The notes under the pieces are model-generated. The model had not been told where the DNA came from. It saw nothing but the letters and a program-made list of their open reading frames with translations, and did no database searches. From positions 1 to 39,073 of the forward strand of contig CAZHZH010000015.1 in NCBI GenBank assembly GCA_964537205.1: a DNA stretch of 39,073 nucleotides, read 5' to 3'. Below, one piece after another: positions 1-8,780 of the stretch. The position numbers were made by a program, and so were the translations under genes. Numbering within the stretch: the first letter of the stretch is position 1; each line of letters begins with the position of its first letter. Source of the stretch: Colivivens sp964537205. Its GTDB lineage: Bacteria; Bacteroidota; Bacteroidia; Bacteroidales; Bacteroidaceae.

Positions 1-1060
1 TACTTTTAATTGAAGGAGAAATAATTCATAGGGCAAAAAGATTTACGATATTGAAGTGCTATTCGTTACATGGCTCAAATAATATTTTTATGATTTAGCC
101 TTATTCACATACATTGTATTTGTTCTTTTTACGACAAACCATTCAAATACATTTATTCGTTATGTTTGATTTTATAATGCATAAAACAAATACAAAGGCA
201 ATATTCAATTGCAAGATAGTTTTGTGTCACAATTAAAAAAAAGGCATTTTACATTTCCGCTATGATTATATTAAGCGCACAAACATTGATTCATCCACAG
301 CGAGCCGTCACGAATGCAAACAAAACATACAACAACTTTATTACCAAATAATAATAGGCGCACAACACAACGATTGTCCGCAACTAATCTATGAATATAT
401 ATTGATATGCATCAACTATTTTAAATAGTATTTTAACTAATCAATTACTTATACATTTTATAATTACTTTTTTAAGCATAAACCACCCAACAGAGCCTAT
501 TGACAAGATATTCACATACGGAGAGACCATCCACAGTCACCATCCATGGCATCATTTCACCGCCCGCACACTCCTACCTGCACAAAGCAAATGGAGACAT
601 GGACTACTGATACCTGCAAGATGAGCACACCTGCCCATCTTTTCTGTCACTAAGCCTGCATTTAAACAAGATCCCTGAACTACTGTTGCGAAGTCTAAGG
701 CTGAATCATCGAAATTTTCCAGATTTCAGTGCGCCTCAAACATTCCGCTTCAATATAGTCTTTCCGTCTCACACATCAACCAGGTTGGAATTTTATTTCC
801 GTCCCATATTGACCATCTGTAAACGTGATGGCAAAGGTACGACAAATTCTTCATACAGGCACCATACTAAGCAGATTTTTATTATCCGACACCGCATTAT
901 TTATGAAAACAGCCGCTGTGACGCAACTACACAAGCGGCACATTACGTAGACAAAGCTGCATCCACAAAGTAACTAAAGAGGGCAAATAAAAAGAGGTGT
1001 GCTAATGCAAACAGCCATAATTAGGACAAAATTATATCTACATACTTAATATTTTATGCA
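1..1060. other. Gene-free AT-rich interval upstream of susC
   Basis: No convincing protein gene is visible in either strand. The first 490 bases are very AT-rich; bases 490-970 are less so. The only open frame of note (686-973, TTG start) has a composition unlike a real protein and no recognisable domain. A sequence matching the Bacteroidota -7 element lies on the minus strand at 832-839 and points into this interval. Four DnaA-box-like words lie at 101-109, 291-299, 508-516 and 527-535. The interval could hold a small RNA, the 5' region of a gene lying further left, or decayed sequence. Confidence 0.6.
832..839 (-). promoter_or_regulatory. Orphan leftward -7 element (TACCTTTG)
   Basis: The plus-strand word caaaggta reads TACCTTTG on the minus strand, a perfect TAnnTTTG match and the same word found ahead of dnaA and of the glycosidase gene here. 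No clear TTG -33 element is present at the expected spacing. No minus-strand gene follows before base 1, so it either drives an untranslated RNA or is a chance match. Confidence 0.3.
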
Positions 1061-1068
1061 ATAATCCA

Positions 1069-1098
1069 TTGCTATTTTAATTTTATTATATAATTTTG
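1069..1098 (+). promoter_or_regulatory. susC promoter (TTG-19-TAATTTTG)
   Basis: TTG at 1069-1071 and TAATTTTG at 1091-1098 are separated by 19 nt, matching the Bacteroidota sigma-ABfr consensus. Transcription would start near 1105, leaving a leader of about 60 nt before the ATG at 1165. This position rules out the upstream in-frame TTG at 1096 as the translation start. Confidence 0.7.
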
Positions 1099-1164
1099 CA
1101 CCCTCTTACACATTTGTTTAAAACAAATATATTTATTCATTATATATATAATATTAATTTCATT

Positions 1165-4100
1165 ATGGTAAAAAAACTATTATTAATGCTGTTTGCCTGC
1201 TTTGTTCTTAGCATGCAATTGGCAATTGCACAAAACAAGACGACAATCACAGGAGTCGTTGTGTACGGAGATGAGAACGAGCCAGTCATTGGCGCATCGG
1301 TTTTGGTCAAGGGAACTACACTTGGCACCATGACTGATGTGAATGGTAAATTTTCAATCAAGAACGTGCCAGCATCCTCCCACACATTACGTGTATCGTA
1401 TGTCGGCATGGAGACCCAGGAAGTAACATTCAAACCTGGGGGGGGCATCATAAAAGTCGTTATGAACCCGAATTCGATAATGCTCGACGAGACCATGATC
1501 GTAGCTTATGGCACGGCCAACAAATCATCTTTCACGGGTTCAGTGGCAACCGTATCGTCGGAATCGATAGAGAAGTTGCAGATATCCAACGTAAGTAAAG
1601 CATTAGAAGGCACCGCTCCGGGTGTTCAAGTCGCAATGCAGTCGGGTCAGCCTGGCACGAGCGCGACAATACGCATCCGCGGTATTGGCTCCATCAACTC
1701 AAGTTCGGCACCTCTCTATGTAGTCGACGGCTTGCCTTACGATGGAAGCATCGCAGCCCTCAACCCTGCGGATATCGAGTCAATCAGCATTCTTAAGGAT
1801 GCGGCATCGACTTCACTGTACGGTTCACGCGCCGCCAACGGAGTCATTCTCATAACGACAAAGAAAGGAAGCGCGCTGAAGTCAAAACTGACATTCGACG
1901 CACGCATCGGTGTGAACAGCCGCGGTATTTCCGAATACGACATCATGAAAGATCCGGGTGAATACATGACTACCTATTGGTCTGTGCTCAAGAACCAGCT
2001 CGGCTCGGGCGAGGCTGCCAGTGCGGCCCTTTACGGCGAACTCGGATACAATCCTTACAAATGCGACAACGGAGCCATTGTTGACGCCAACGGAGTTTTG
2101 ACCTCAGCTGAACTACTCTATCACGACGATTGGGCAAAGGAAGCCTTCCAAGACGGATTGCGCCAGGAATACGGCTTGACCCTTCAAGGAGGGAACGACA
2201 AGTCCACCCATTTCCTCTCACTGGGCTACCTCGACGACGAGGGTATAATCTCGAATTCCGACTACAGCCGCCTTTCTTTCCGCGCCAAGGGCGACTACAC
2301 AATAAACAACTACATCAAGTTGAACGGTAACATAGCTTACGCGCGTGGAGAACAGAACAGCCAAATGATCTCATCGTTGAGCAACTATGCCAATACATTC
2401 GCGTTCACACAGAATATAGCTCCAATATATCCGGTATACGCTTACGACAGCGAGGGCAACCGTTTGTACAACGAACACGGGAACGTGATTTATGATTTCG
2501 GTGACGGCACCTATGGAACACGCGCATACGGTTCGCTGCAGAATGTCGTCGCTTCCGACGCCGCCAATAAGAACCAGGTGATCACTGACAATATCACCAG
2601 CCGTTTCGGCGCCGACATATCGTTCTTGAACGACTTCAAGTTCCAGTTGAACATGGGTTATGACCTCGCCAACCAAATGACGAACAGGTTCATGACTCCT
2701 TCATTCGGCGACGCGGAGACTGCCGGAGGACGCGCCTACAAATACCGTGTACGCTCTCAGACATACACAATCAACGAATTGTTGACTTACACTAAAACCA
2801 TTGGCGACAAACATCACATCGACGTTCTGGCAGGACACGAGAACTACAAATACGAATACGACAACCTGTATGCTCACAAGTCAAAATTCTTCGACGCTTA
2901 TAATCCAGAGTTCTACAACGCGATCAAAATGGAGGCGTTGGGCTCATACACCGACGAGTATGCAATTGAATCGTATTTGGGACGTATCAATTACGATTAC
3001 GACAACAAGTACTACTTCTCAGGCTCGATACGCCGCGACGGCTCCTCACGCTTTGCAAAAGACAACCGTTGGGGAACGTTCTGGTCGTTGGGCGGTTCAT
3101 GGCGCATGAGCCGTGAGAAATTCATGGAGGATGTGTCATGGATTGATAACTTGTCGCTTCGCGCCAGCTATGGAAGCGTGGGCAATGACGACATCTATTA
3201 CCCGGGAACAAGCACAAGCAACTACTACGCTTACAAGACCCAATACTCTGTAACGAACTCCGATGGAGACTTCTCAATCTCTAAATACTACGACGGCAAT
3301 GAAGACCTTACATGGGAGACTTCATACAATTTCAATGTCGGATTCAGCGCGCGTTTGTTCCATGACCTGTTGGATGTAGACTTTGAATATTTCAGCAAGA
3401 AAACAGAGGACATGCTGTACAACGTGCCACAGCCTATGTCGTCCGGAGTATCATACCTGTCACAAAACGCTCTGACGATGACCAATAAAGGTTTTGAGTT
3501 CACAATCGGAGTCAACATTCCTATGCCAAAAGACATGACATGGACATGGACATTCAACGGCACACACTACAAAAACAAGGTGACCGACATTCCAGAAAGC
3601 AAGCGTGAAGACGGTATCACACATGGCAGCTATTACAACATTCGCGAAGGCAGAAGCGTGTGGGACTTCTACTATTATCGCTATGCCGGAGTGGACGAGA
3701 GCGGACACGCAATGTGGTACTATGACGGTGTCGACGAGGAAGGCAACGAAATTCTGGCGACAACCACAGACTACACCATGGCCGACAAATACTACATCGG
3801 AACAGCCATTCCAGACTTCCAGGGAGGCATCAGCACCGATTTCACATGGAAGGGAATCGACTTCTCAATAGCGGCAAACTACCAGCTTGGCGGCAAGATC
3901 TACGACTCGATGTACGCAGGCTTGATGCACGCGGGAAGCAACGCAGGCACCAACTGGCACCGCGACATACTGAACGCGTGGAGCGAGACCAATACCGAAA
4001 GCGACATTCCAGTATTGGACGGAGACCAGAATGCTAACATATTCTCAGACCGCTTCCTCATCGGAGCCTCATTCTTCAACATCCGCAACATAACACTCGG

Positions 4101-4290
4101 CTACACATTCCCTAAGCAGTGGCTCAAGTCGCTCGACATAGAAAACGCACGCGTGTATTTCGCAGCCGACAATGTAGCCTTGTGGTCAAAGCGCAAGGGA
4201 ATGGATCCACGCCAATACATACAGGGGCAGTCATTGGCAAACTACTCTGTCATCCGCTCCCTTTCAGTGGGACTTTCAATCACATTATAA
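1165..4290 (+). CDS. SusC/RagA-type TonB-dependent outer membrane transporter
   Basis: This 1041-residue protein is the active outer-membrane channel of a SusCD nutrient-uptake pair, powered by TonB-ExbBD. The chosen start gives a signal peptide of about 22 residues ending in AIA-Q. A carboxypeptidase-regulatory-like domain follows (about 28-105), then a TonB-box-like segment (LDETMIVAYG, about 108-116), a plug domain (about 121-235, with VVDGLPYDG and LYGSRAANGVILITT) and a 22-stranded-type barrel ending in the usual C-terminal beta signal (SVGLSITL). There is no N-terminal STN signalling domain, so anti-sigma control by this protein is unlikely. It lies 30 nt upstream of susD in the same operon. 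A run of eight G residues at 1438-1445 lies early in the gene. The substrate is unknown, since no polysaccharide-degrading gene is linked directly. The family assignment is secure. Confidence 0.96.
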   Translation: MVKKLLLMLFACFVLSMQLAIAQNKTTITGVVVYGDENEPVIGASVLVKGTTLGTMTDVNGKFSIKNVPASSHTLRVSYVGMETQEVTFKPGGGIIKVVMNPNSIMLDETMIVAYGTANKSSFTGSVATVSSESIEKLQISNVSKALEGTAPGVQVAMQSGQPGTSATIRIRGIGSINSSSAPLYVVDGLPYDGSIAALNPADIESISILKDAASTSLYGSRAANGVILITTKKGSALKSKLTFDARIGVNSRGISEYDIMKDPGEYMTTYWSVLKNQLGSGEAASAALYGELGYNPYKCDNGAIVDANGVLTSAELLYHDDWAKEAFQDGLRQEYGLTLQGGNDKSTHFLSLGYLDDEGIISNSDYSRLSFRAKGDYTINNYIKLNGNIAYARGEQNSQMISSLSNYANTFAFTQNIAPIYPVYAYDSEGNRLYNEHGNVIYDFGDGTYGTRAYGSLQNVVASDAANKNQVITDNITSRFGADISFLNDFKFQLNMGYDLANQMTNRFMTPSFGDAETAGGRAYKYRVRSQTYTINELLTYTKTIGDKHHIDVLAGHENYKYEYDNLYAHKSKFFDAYNPEFYNAIKMEALGSYTDEYAIESYLGRINYDYDNKYYFSGSIRRDGSSRFAKDNRWGTFWSLGGSWRMSREKFMEDVSWIDNLSLRASYGSVGNDDIYYPGTSTSNYYAYKTQYSVTNSDGDFSISKYYDGNEDLTWETSYNFNVGFSARLFHDLLDVDFEYFSKKTEDMLYNVPQPMSSGVSYLSQNALTMTNKGFEFTIGVNIPMPKDMTWTWTFNGTHYKNKVTDIPESKREDGITHGSYYNIREGRSVWDFYYYRYAGVDESGHAMWYYDGVDEEGNEILATTTDYTMADKYYIGTAIPDFQGGISTDFTWKGIDFSIAANYQLGGKIYDSMYAGLMHAGSNAGTNWHRDILNAWSETNTESDIPVLDGDQNANIFSDRFLIGASFFNIRNITLGYTFPKQWLKSLDIENARVYFAADNVALWSKRKGMDPRQYIQGQSLANYSVIRSLSVGLSITL

Positions 4291-4320
4291 AATTCTATAC
4301 ATAATAAAAACAGACTCATT

Positions 4321-5853
4321 ATGAATTATAAGAATAATATACTTAAAGGTATAGCTGTCGGCTCGATTGTATTGACAGCCTCGTGTTCAAAAGACTATTT
4401 GGATACGAAACCTACAGAATATATTGATGAAGGAGCCGTGACCGAAACCATGCAAAAAGACCCGTCACAGGTCCAGGCTTACGTCACAGGGGCTTACCTG
4501 AATTTTTATTGCGGGGGTGATTATTGGACAAGCCACGACGACTTCGGATTTCCGGCGATTGAACTGATGACAGACTTGTGGTGTGAAGATGTAGCATACT
4601 ACAAGGACGCACACTATTTCTGTTGGGATTATCAGCTCGACAACAGACTGGGAGAATACCGTCGCACGTCAAGCACCTGGAACCAACTGTACAACGTGAT
4701 AGACAATACCAACACTATCATAACGATGCTGAAACCTGCTGAAGGCGAAGAGCCGTCAGCCGACGCGCAGATAATGCTTGGCGAGGCTTACTCGTTGCGC
4801 GCCTACTGTTATTTCTGGCTTGTCAACCTGTGGCAGCATCCGTACAGCGTAGCGGCTGATTCGGCCGGCGTTCCGTTGAAAACCGAGGAAGTATACCGAC
4901 AGGAGCGCGTTAGCGTGAAAGAAATCTACAGCCAGATTCTATCGGATATTCAATCGGGCTACGGCTATCTTGAAGGCAAAGGCTTCCACAACGGCAAAGG
5001 AAGTCTGTCGGAATATGCCGCCGCAGCCATCTACGCCAATGTCCTGATGTTTACGGGCGACTATGAGAATGCAGCAAAATACGCAAAGATAGCCGCAGAA
5101 AGCGCGTCTTTGAATTCAAATAGTGATATGTTGAGCGGGTTCAACTCACTGAGCATGCCTGAAGTCATTTGGGGCTACAACGTGACAAACGAGACTACCG
5201 GATATTACGCTTCACTGCCTTCCCACATCGACTCATACATGCCTGGCTATGCCGGAATAGGCTATCAAAAACTTATCGCCTCCGACCTGTACGGCAAGAT
5301 TGCCGACAACGACATCCGCAAGCAATGGTTCGGCTACAATGAAAACTACGACCTGCTTGAAAATGACTTCGGCTTTTATGAGCAAGCCGGCATGCTGCCG
5401 TATATCCAGAACAAGTTCAGAGATTCCTACCTGACTGGAACCGGCGATCCGTTTACCTCTGCCATGATTTACTTCCGTAGTGGTGAGATGTATTTCGTGG
5501 CTGCCGAGGCATTCTACCTGAATAATGACGAAACCGCGGCGAGAACTATGCTGAACAAGGTCATGGAAACTCGCATACCCGGATATTCATGCAATGATAA
5601 AAGCGGAGACGAACTGTACAAGGAAATCTGCTTGCAGAAACGTATCGATACATGGTTGGAAGGCGACCGATATCTTGACGCAAAGCGCAGGAACGAGACC
5701 ATCGACCGTTCGACAAGCACCAACCATGCGGTTGACTTGGCTTACACCAACGCTGTCACATACTCCGCGCGCGACTATCGCATGATATTCCGTATTCCAG
5801 CAAAAGAAATACAGAATAATCCATACATCACCGCAGAGGATGACAACAAATAA
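4321..5853 (+). CDS. SusD/RagB family nutrient-binding lipoprotein
   Basis: This 510-residue surface lipoprotein would form the lid of the SusC channel and bind the incoming ligand. The N-terminus has a lipobox (LTASC, lipidated Cys22) followed by SKDYLDTKPTEY, the typical opening of the family. The segment around LGEAYSLRAYCYFWLVNLW is the SusD/TPR helical signature, and the C-terminal region (about 380-510) matches the RagB/SusD domain, with the usual FRIPAKEIQNNP ending. Length is normal for the family. It is the second gene of the susCD operon and is closed by the terminator at 5949-5990. No glycoside hydrolase, peptidase or regulator follows in the operon, so the ligand could be a glycan, glycopeptide or other nutrient. 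Confidence 0.96.
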   Translation: MNYKNNILKGIAVGSIVLTASCSKDYLDTKPTEYIDEGAVTETMQKDPSQVQAYVTGAYLNFYCGGDYWTSHDDFGFPAIELMTDLWCEDVAYYKDAHYFCWDYQLDNRLGEYRRTSSTWNQLYNVIDNTNTIITMLKPAEGEEPSADAQIMLGEAYSLRAYCYFWLVNLWQHPYSVAADSAGVPLKTEEVYRQERVSVKEIYSQILSDIQSGYGYLEGKGFHNGKGSLSEYAAAAIYANVLMFTGDYENAAKYAKIAAESASLNSNSDMLSGFNSLSMPEVIWGYNVTNETTGYYASLPSHIDSYMPGYAGIGYQKLIASDLYGKIADNDIRKQWFGYNENYDLLENDFGFYEQAGMLPYIQNKFRDSYLTGTGDPFTSAMIYFRSGEMYFVAAEAFYLNNDETAARTMLNKVMETRIPGYSCNDKSGDELYKEICLQKRIDTWLEGDRYLDAKRRNETIDRSTSTNHAVDLAYTNAVTYSARDYRMIFRIPAKEIQNNPYITAEDDNK

Positions 5854-5948
5854 ACGGGGGACATGTTCCTTCAGAAAAACGTATATCAGTATTTCGTGTT
5901 TGACAGACAGTATCTGATAAGTTATTCATAGTTATTTCCTTTATTCAG

Positions 5949-5990
5949 AGTGCGGGACGTGCTTCCTCGGAAGCGTCCCGCACTTACTTT
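5949..5990 (+). terminator. Strong intrinsic terminator after susD
   Basis: A perfect 11-bp inverted repeat, AGTGCGGGACG at 5949-5959 and CGTCCCGCACT at 5974-5984, encloses an inner cttcc/ggaag stem and is followed by a T-rich stretch. It separates the susCD operon from the kinase gene downstream. Confidence 0.85.
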
Positions 5991-6035
5991 ATGTCGTTTT
6001 TCTATGTACGGGCTGATTATGTCATATATTTTTAT

Positions 6036-6043
6036 TACCTTTG
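6036..6043 (+). promoter_or_regulatory. -7 element for the TGS-kinase gene (TACCTTTG)
   Basis: TACCTTTG is a perfect match to the TAnnTTTG consensus. No strong TTG is seen about 19 nt upstream. It lies inside the longest open frame (ATG at 5991), so the transcript would begin near 6050 and the first usable start is the ATG at 6066. Confidence 0.6.
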
Positions 6044-6065
6044 TGACATAAAGAAAGAGCCTGAT

Positions 6066-7736
6066 ATGTTACAGATTTATTGCAAGAATACACATACGTC
6101 GAAATGCGTACAGGAAGGGACGAGTTTGTTGGACGTCCTGCCAGAGTTTAAGTTAGACAACCCCTTCCCGATTGTAGCGGCAAAAGTGAACAACGTCAGC
6201 CAGGGGCTGAAGTTCAGGCTGTACCAAAACCGTGACATTGAGTTTTTGGACATACGGGACGAAAGCGCGATGCGCGTGTACAGCCGCTCGCTTAGTTTTG
6301 TGCTGTGTAAGGCGACAAGCGACATATTCCCCGACTACAGGGTGTATCTTGAGCATCCAATCTCGAACGGCATATACTGCACCGTCAAAAAGCCCAACAA
6401 CAAGACAATCACCAAGAACGAGGTGCGGCGCATAAGGACGCGCATACAGGAAATCGTGGATAAAGACATGCCATTCCACCGCCATGAGGTACAGACGGAG
6501 GAAGCCATTCCAATATTCCGCAATAGAGGATACGACGACAAGGTGAAACTGATAGAGACAAGCGGACAAGTGTACATCGATTACTATTCTCTTGGCGACA
6601 CTATAGATTACTACTATGGTCCCCTACTCCCATCGGCGGGCTATGTCACACTTTGGGGGGTGGAGCCATATCACAACGGCATTCTGCTCCGTCTGCCGTC
6701 GAGAAGCAACCCGACGGAACTGTGTCCTATGGTGGACCAGCCAAAAACATACAAGATGTTCGCCGAGGCATTGCGATGGAATCTGATTATGCGACTCAAC
6801 AACGTCGGCGACGTGAACCACGCCTGCCTAAAAGGATACGCAAGCGAACTGATACAGGTGTCGGAAGCGCTGCAGGAAAAAAAGATCGTGCAAATAGCAG
6901 AGGAAATCGACCGTAGATACAAAAGCGACAAACCGCTCAAAGTGGTACTTATATCAGGACCTTCATCAAGTGGAAAGACCACGTTTTGCAAGCGTCTCAG
7001 CATACAGTTGAAGGCTTGCGGACTGCGTCCGATATCGATGTCCACCGACGACTACTTCGTAAACCGCACCGACACACCCCTGTTGCCCAACGGGCAATAC
7101 GACTTCGACAACTTCGACACCGTAGACCACGACGCCCTCCAACAGGACGTAGTCAAAATGCTTGAGGGAGAGACGGTGGAAGTGCCTGAATATAACTTCC
7201 AAACAGGCAAGCGGGAGTACAATGGGAAAAAGATGAAATTGGTGAAGGGATCTGTGTTGCTGATTGAAGGCATTCACGCATTGAACCCGAAACTCACCGA
7301 CCAAATAGCGGCAGAAAGCAAGTTCAAAATATTCATCTCGACACTGACCAGCATCAGCCTCGACAACCACAACTGGATTCCGACCAGCGACAACCGGCTG
7401 CTTCGAAGAATCGTACGCGACTACAACAAGGGGGCGTTCAGCGCACGCGAGTCGATCAACCAATGGCGAAGCGTATGCGAGGCGGAACAAAAATGGATTT
7501 ACCCTTATCAAGAAGAGGCGGACGTGATGTTCAACTCCGCGCTACTGATAGAGTTCGCGGTATTGCGCAATCATGCGGAACCTATATTGGCAAGCGTTCC
7601 TAAAAACTGCCCAGAATACAGCGAAGCGCACCGTCTGTTGAAATTCATACATTATTTCATACCAATACCCGACAATGAAATTCCTCCAACCAGCTTGTTA
7701 CGCGAGTTCCTTGGCGGAAGTTCGTTCAAGTACTAA
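6066..7736 (+). CDS. TGS/ThrRS-like domain fused to uridine-kinase-like P-loop kinase
   Basis: This is a 556-residue protein. Residues 1-65 resemble a TGS domain. Residues about 75-240 resemble the second additional domain of threonyl-tRNA synthetase, with segments such as LEHPISNGIYCTV and MPFHRHEV. The C-terminal part (about 290-500) is a phosphoribulokinase/uridine kinase-type P-loop domain with Walker A GPSSSGKT at 298-305 and downstream MSTDDYFVNR and LLIEGIHALN motifs. Proteins of this architecture are usually annotated as nucleoside kinase, but the substrate of this subgroup is not something the sequence reveals. The start was placed at 6066 because a promoter element lies between it and the upstream ATG at 5991. 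It ends 15 nt before an ATP-grasp-like gene, so the two are probably one transcript and may share a pathway. Confidence 0.85.
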   Translation: MLQIYCKNTHTSKCVQEGTSLLDVLPEFKLDNPFPIVAAKVNNVSQGLKFRLYQNRDIEFLDIRDESAMRVYSRSLSFVLCKATSDIFPDYRVYLEHPISNGIYCTVKKPNNKTITKNEVRRIRTRIQEIVDKDMPFHRHEVQTEEAIPIFRNRGYDDKVKLIETSGQVYIDYYSLGDTIDYYYGPLLPSAGYVTLWGVEPYHNGILLRLPSRSNPTELCPMVDQPKTYKMFAEALRWNLIMRLNNVGDVNHACLKGYASELIQVSEALQEKKIVQIAEEIDRRYKSDKPLKVVLISGPSSSGKTTFCKRLSIQLKACGLRPISMSTDDYFVNRTDTPLLPNGQYDFDNFDTVDHDALQQDVVKMLEGETVEVPEYNFQTGKREYNGKKMKLVKGSVLLIEGIHALNPKLTDQIAAESKFKIFISTLTSISLDNHNWIPTSDNRLLRRIVRDYNKGAFSARESINQWRSVCEAEQKWIYPYQEEADVMFNSALLIEFAVLRNHAEPILASVPKNCPEYSEAHRLLKFIHYFIPIPDNEIPPTSLLREFLGGSSFKY

Positions 7737-7751
7737 AAACAACAGAGTAAA

Positions 7752-8780
7752 TTGCCACGACTTTTACTTTTCAATCCATCTCACGAGATGGCCTTAGCAG
7801 CCGACACCGCATATTACACCCCACCCAAGCAGGTGCTACGGATGGAGGCTGACTTGTGTACGCTGCCATTGCTCGTAGCAGAGAAAGACGACGCCATCCT
7901 TACGCCGCAAGGGATAACCGGTATGGACGGCGAAAGAATCGCCCGGGTCTCATCCCTTGTTCCAACTCCATGGGGATGGAACAAGTCGGTACGCAACCGC
8001 TTCGTCAAACTTGGGCTCAATCCAAAATTGATGCCCACGATGGCGGAACTTGATGAATGGCGACTATTTGCAAGCCGCAGATGGGCGGCAGAATACAACA
8101 AGGAATTGTATGACTGGACTGGAAGCGCAAACTACCTTGTAGACAATGAAATGGCATTTTGTCCAAGCACGCAAGACACAACAGACTGGATCGGCTCACA
8201 TTCCGCGCATCCATACATATTGAAGTCAGAGTATTCAAGCAGCGGGCGGGGCAACCGCATCGGCAACGGCATGGCAGCGGCCAATAACTTGCAAGCGACC
8301 AACGTGCTTGCCGACCGGTTTTACAATAAAAGACTGGACTTCGCCATGGAATTCAGAATAACGGCAGACGACGTTGAATACATAGGGTTGTCTGTATTCG
8401 AAGCGTCAAAGGAAGGCAGATACATGTTCAACCACTTGAGTTCGCAATCAGAATTAAAGGACATGGTCGGTGAATGCCTAAAAGGCAACGGGGAACAGAC
8501 GTTGGACCATATCGCAGACGTTCACACGAAATTGTTGGCAAAGCGCCTCGTCGGAAGGTACAAAGGCATGGCCGGCATTGACATGATGGTCACCGATGAC
8601 GGCAAATTGCATCCATGCGTGGAAATCAACATGCGCATGAACATGGGAATACTGTCAATAATGCTTTATGAAAGGGGCATAAAAGAAGTTTCCCCATCGG
8701 TAAGTACGGGGAAACTGTTTCGTCCGGTAATAGACACGAATAAATTCTATATCAAAATTGAAGGATCCGCGCCTCATTAA
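7752..8780 (+). CDS. Uncharacterised ATP-grasp-like protein
   Basis: A 342-residue cytoplasmic protein with no signal peptide or membrane segment. I do not recognise a characterised family. It carries features of the ATP-grasp fold: Lys158 in ILKSEYSSSGRG followed by a glycine/serine-rich loop, Glu200 in DFAMEF, AGID at 274-277, and VEINMRMNMG at 290-299, which resembles the metal-binding E-x-N-x-R end of ATP-grasp ligases. The start is TTG at 7752: the next Met is residue 13, and starting there would remove the opening LLLFNPSHE segment, which looks structurally important. It follows the TGS-kinase by 15 nt and has no promoter of its own, suggesting joint expression. Its stop overlaps the convergent glycosidase gene by 4 bp. 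The ATP-grasp assignment is inferred from motifs only. Confidence 0.8.
   Translation: MPRLLLFNPSHEMALAADTAYYTPPKQVLRMEADLCTLPLLVAEKDDAILTPQGITGMDGERIARVSSLVPTPWGWNKSVRNRFVKLGLNPKLMPTMAELDEWRLFASRRWAAEYNKELYDWTGSANYLVDNEMAFCPSTQDTTDWIGSHSAHPYILKSEYSSSGRGNRIGNGMAAANNLQATNVLADRFYNKRLDFAMEFRITADDVEYIGLSVFEASKEGRYMFNHLSSQSELKDMVGECLKGNGEQTLDHIADVHTKLLAKRLVGRYKGMAGIDMMVTDDGKLHPCVEINMRMNMGILSIMLYERGIKEVSPSVSTGKLFRPVIDTNKFYIKIEGSAPH

Noticed and set aside
686..973. 95-codon open frame in the gene-free interval
   Set aside because: It begins with TTG, has no promoter or recognisable domain, and its composition (many His, Arg, Ser, Thr) looks like translated noncoding DNA.
5991..6065. Upstream ATG extending the TGS-kinase by 25 residues
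   Set aside because: A good -7 promoter element lies at 6036-6043 inside this extension, so the transcript begins after the upstream ATG.
6966..7511. Long minus-strand frame (181 codons) inside the TGS-kinase gene
   Set aside because: It lies antisense to the conserved P-loop domain and mirrors its codon structure; a shadow of the real gene.
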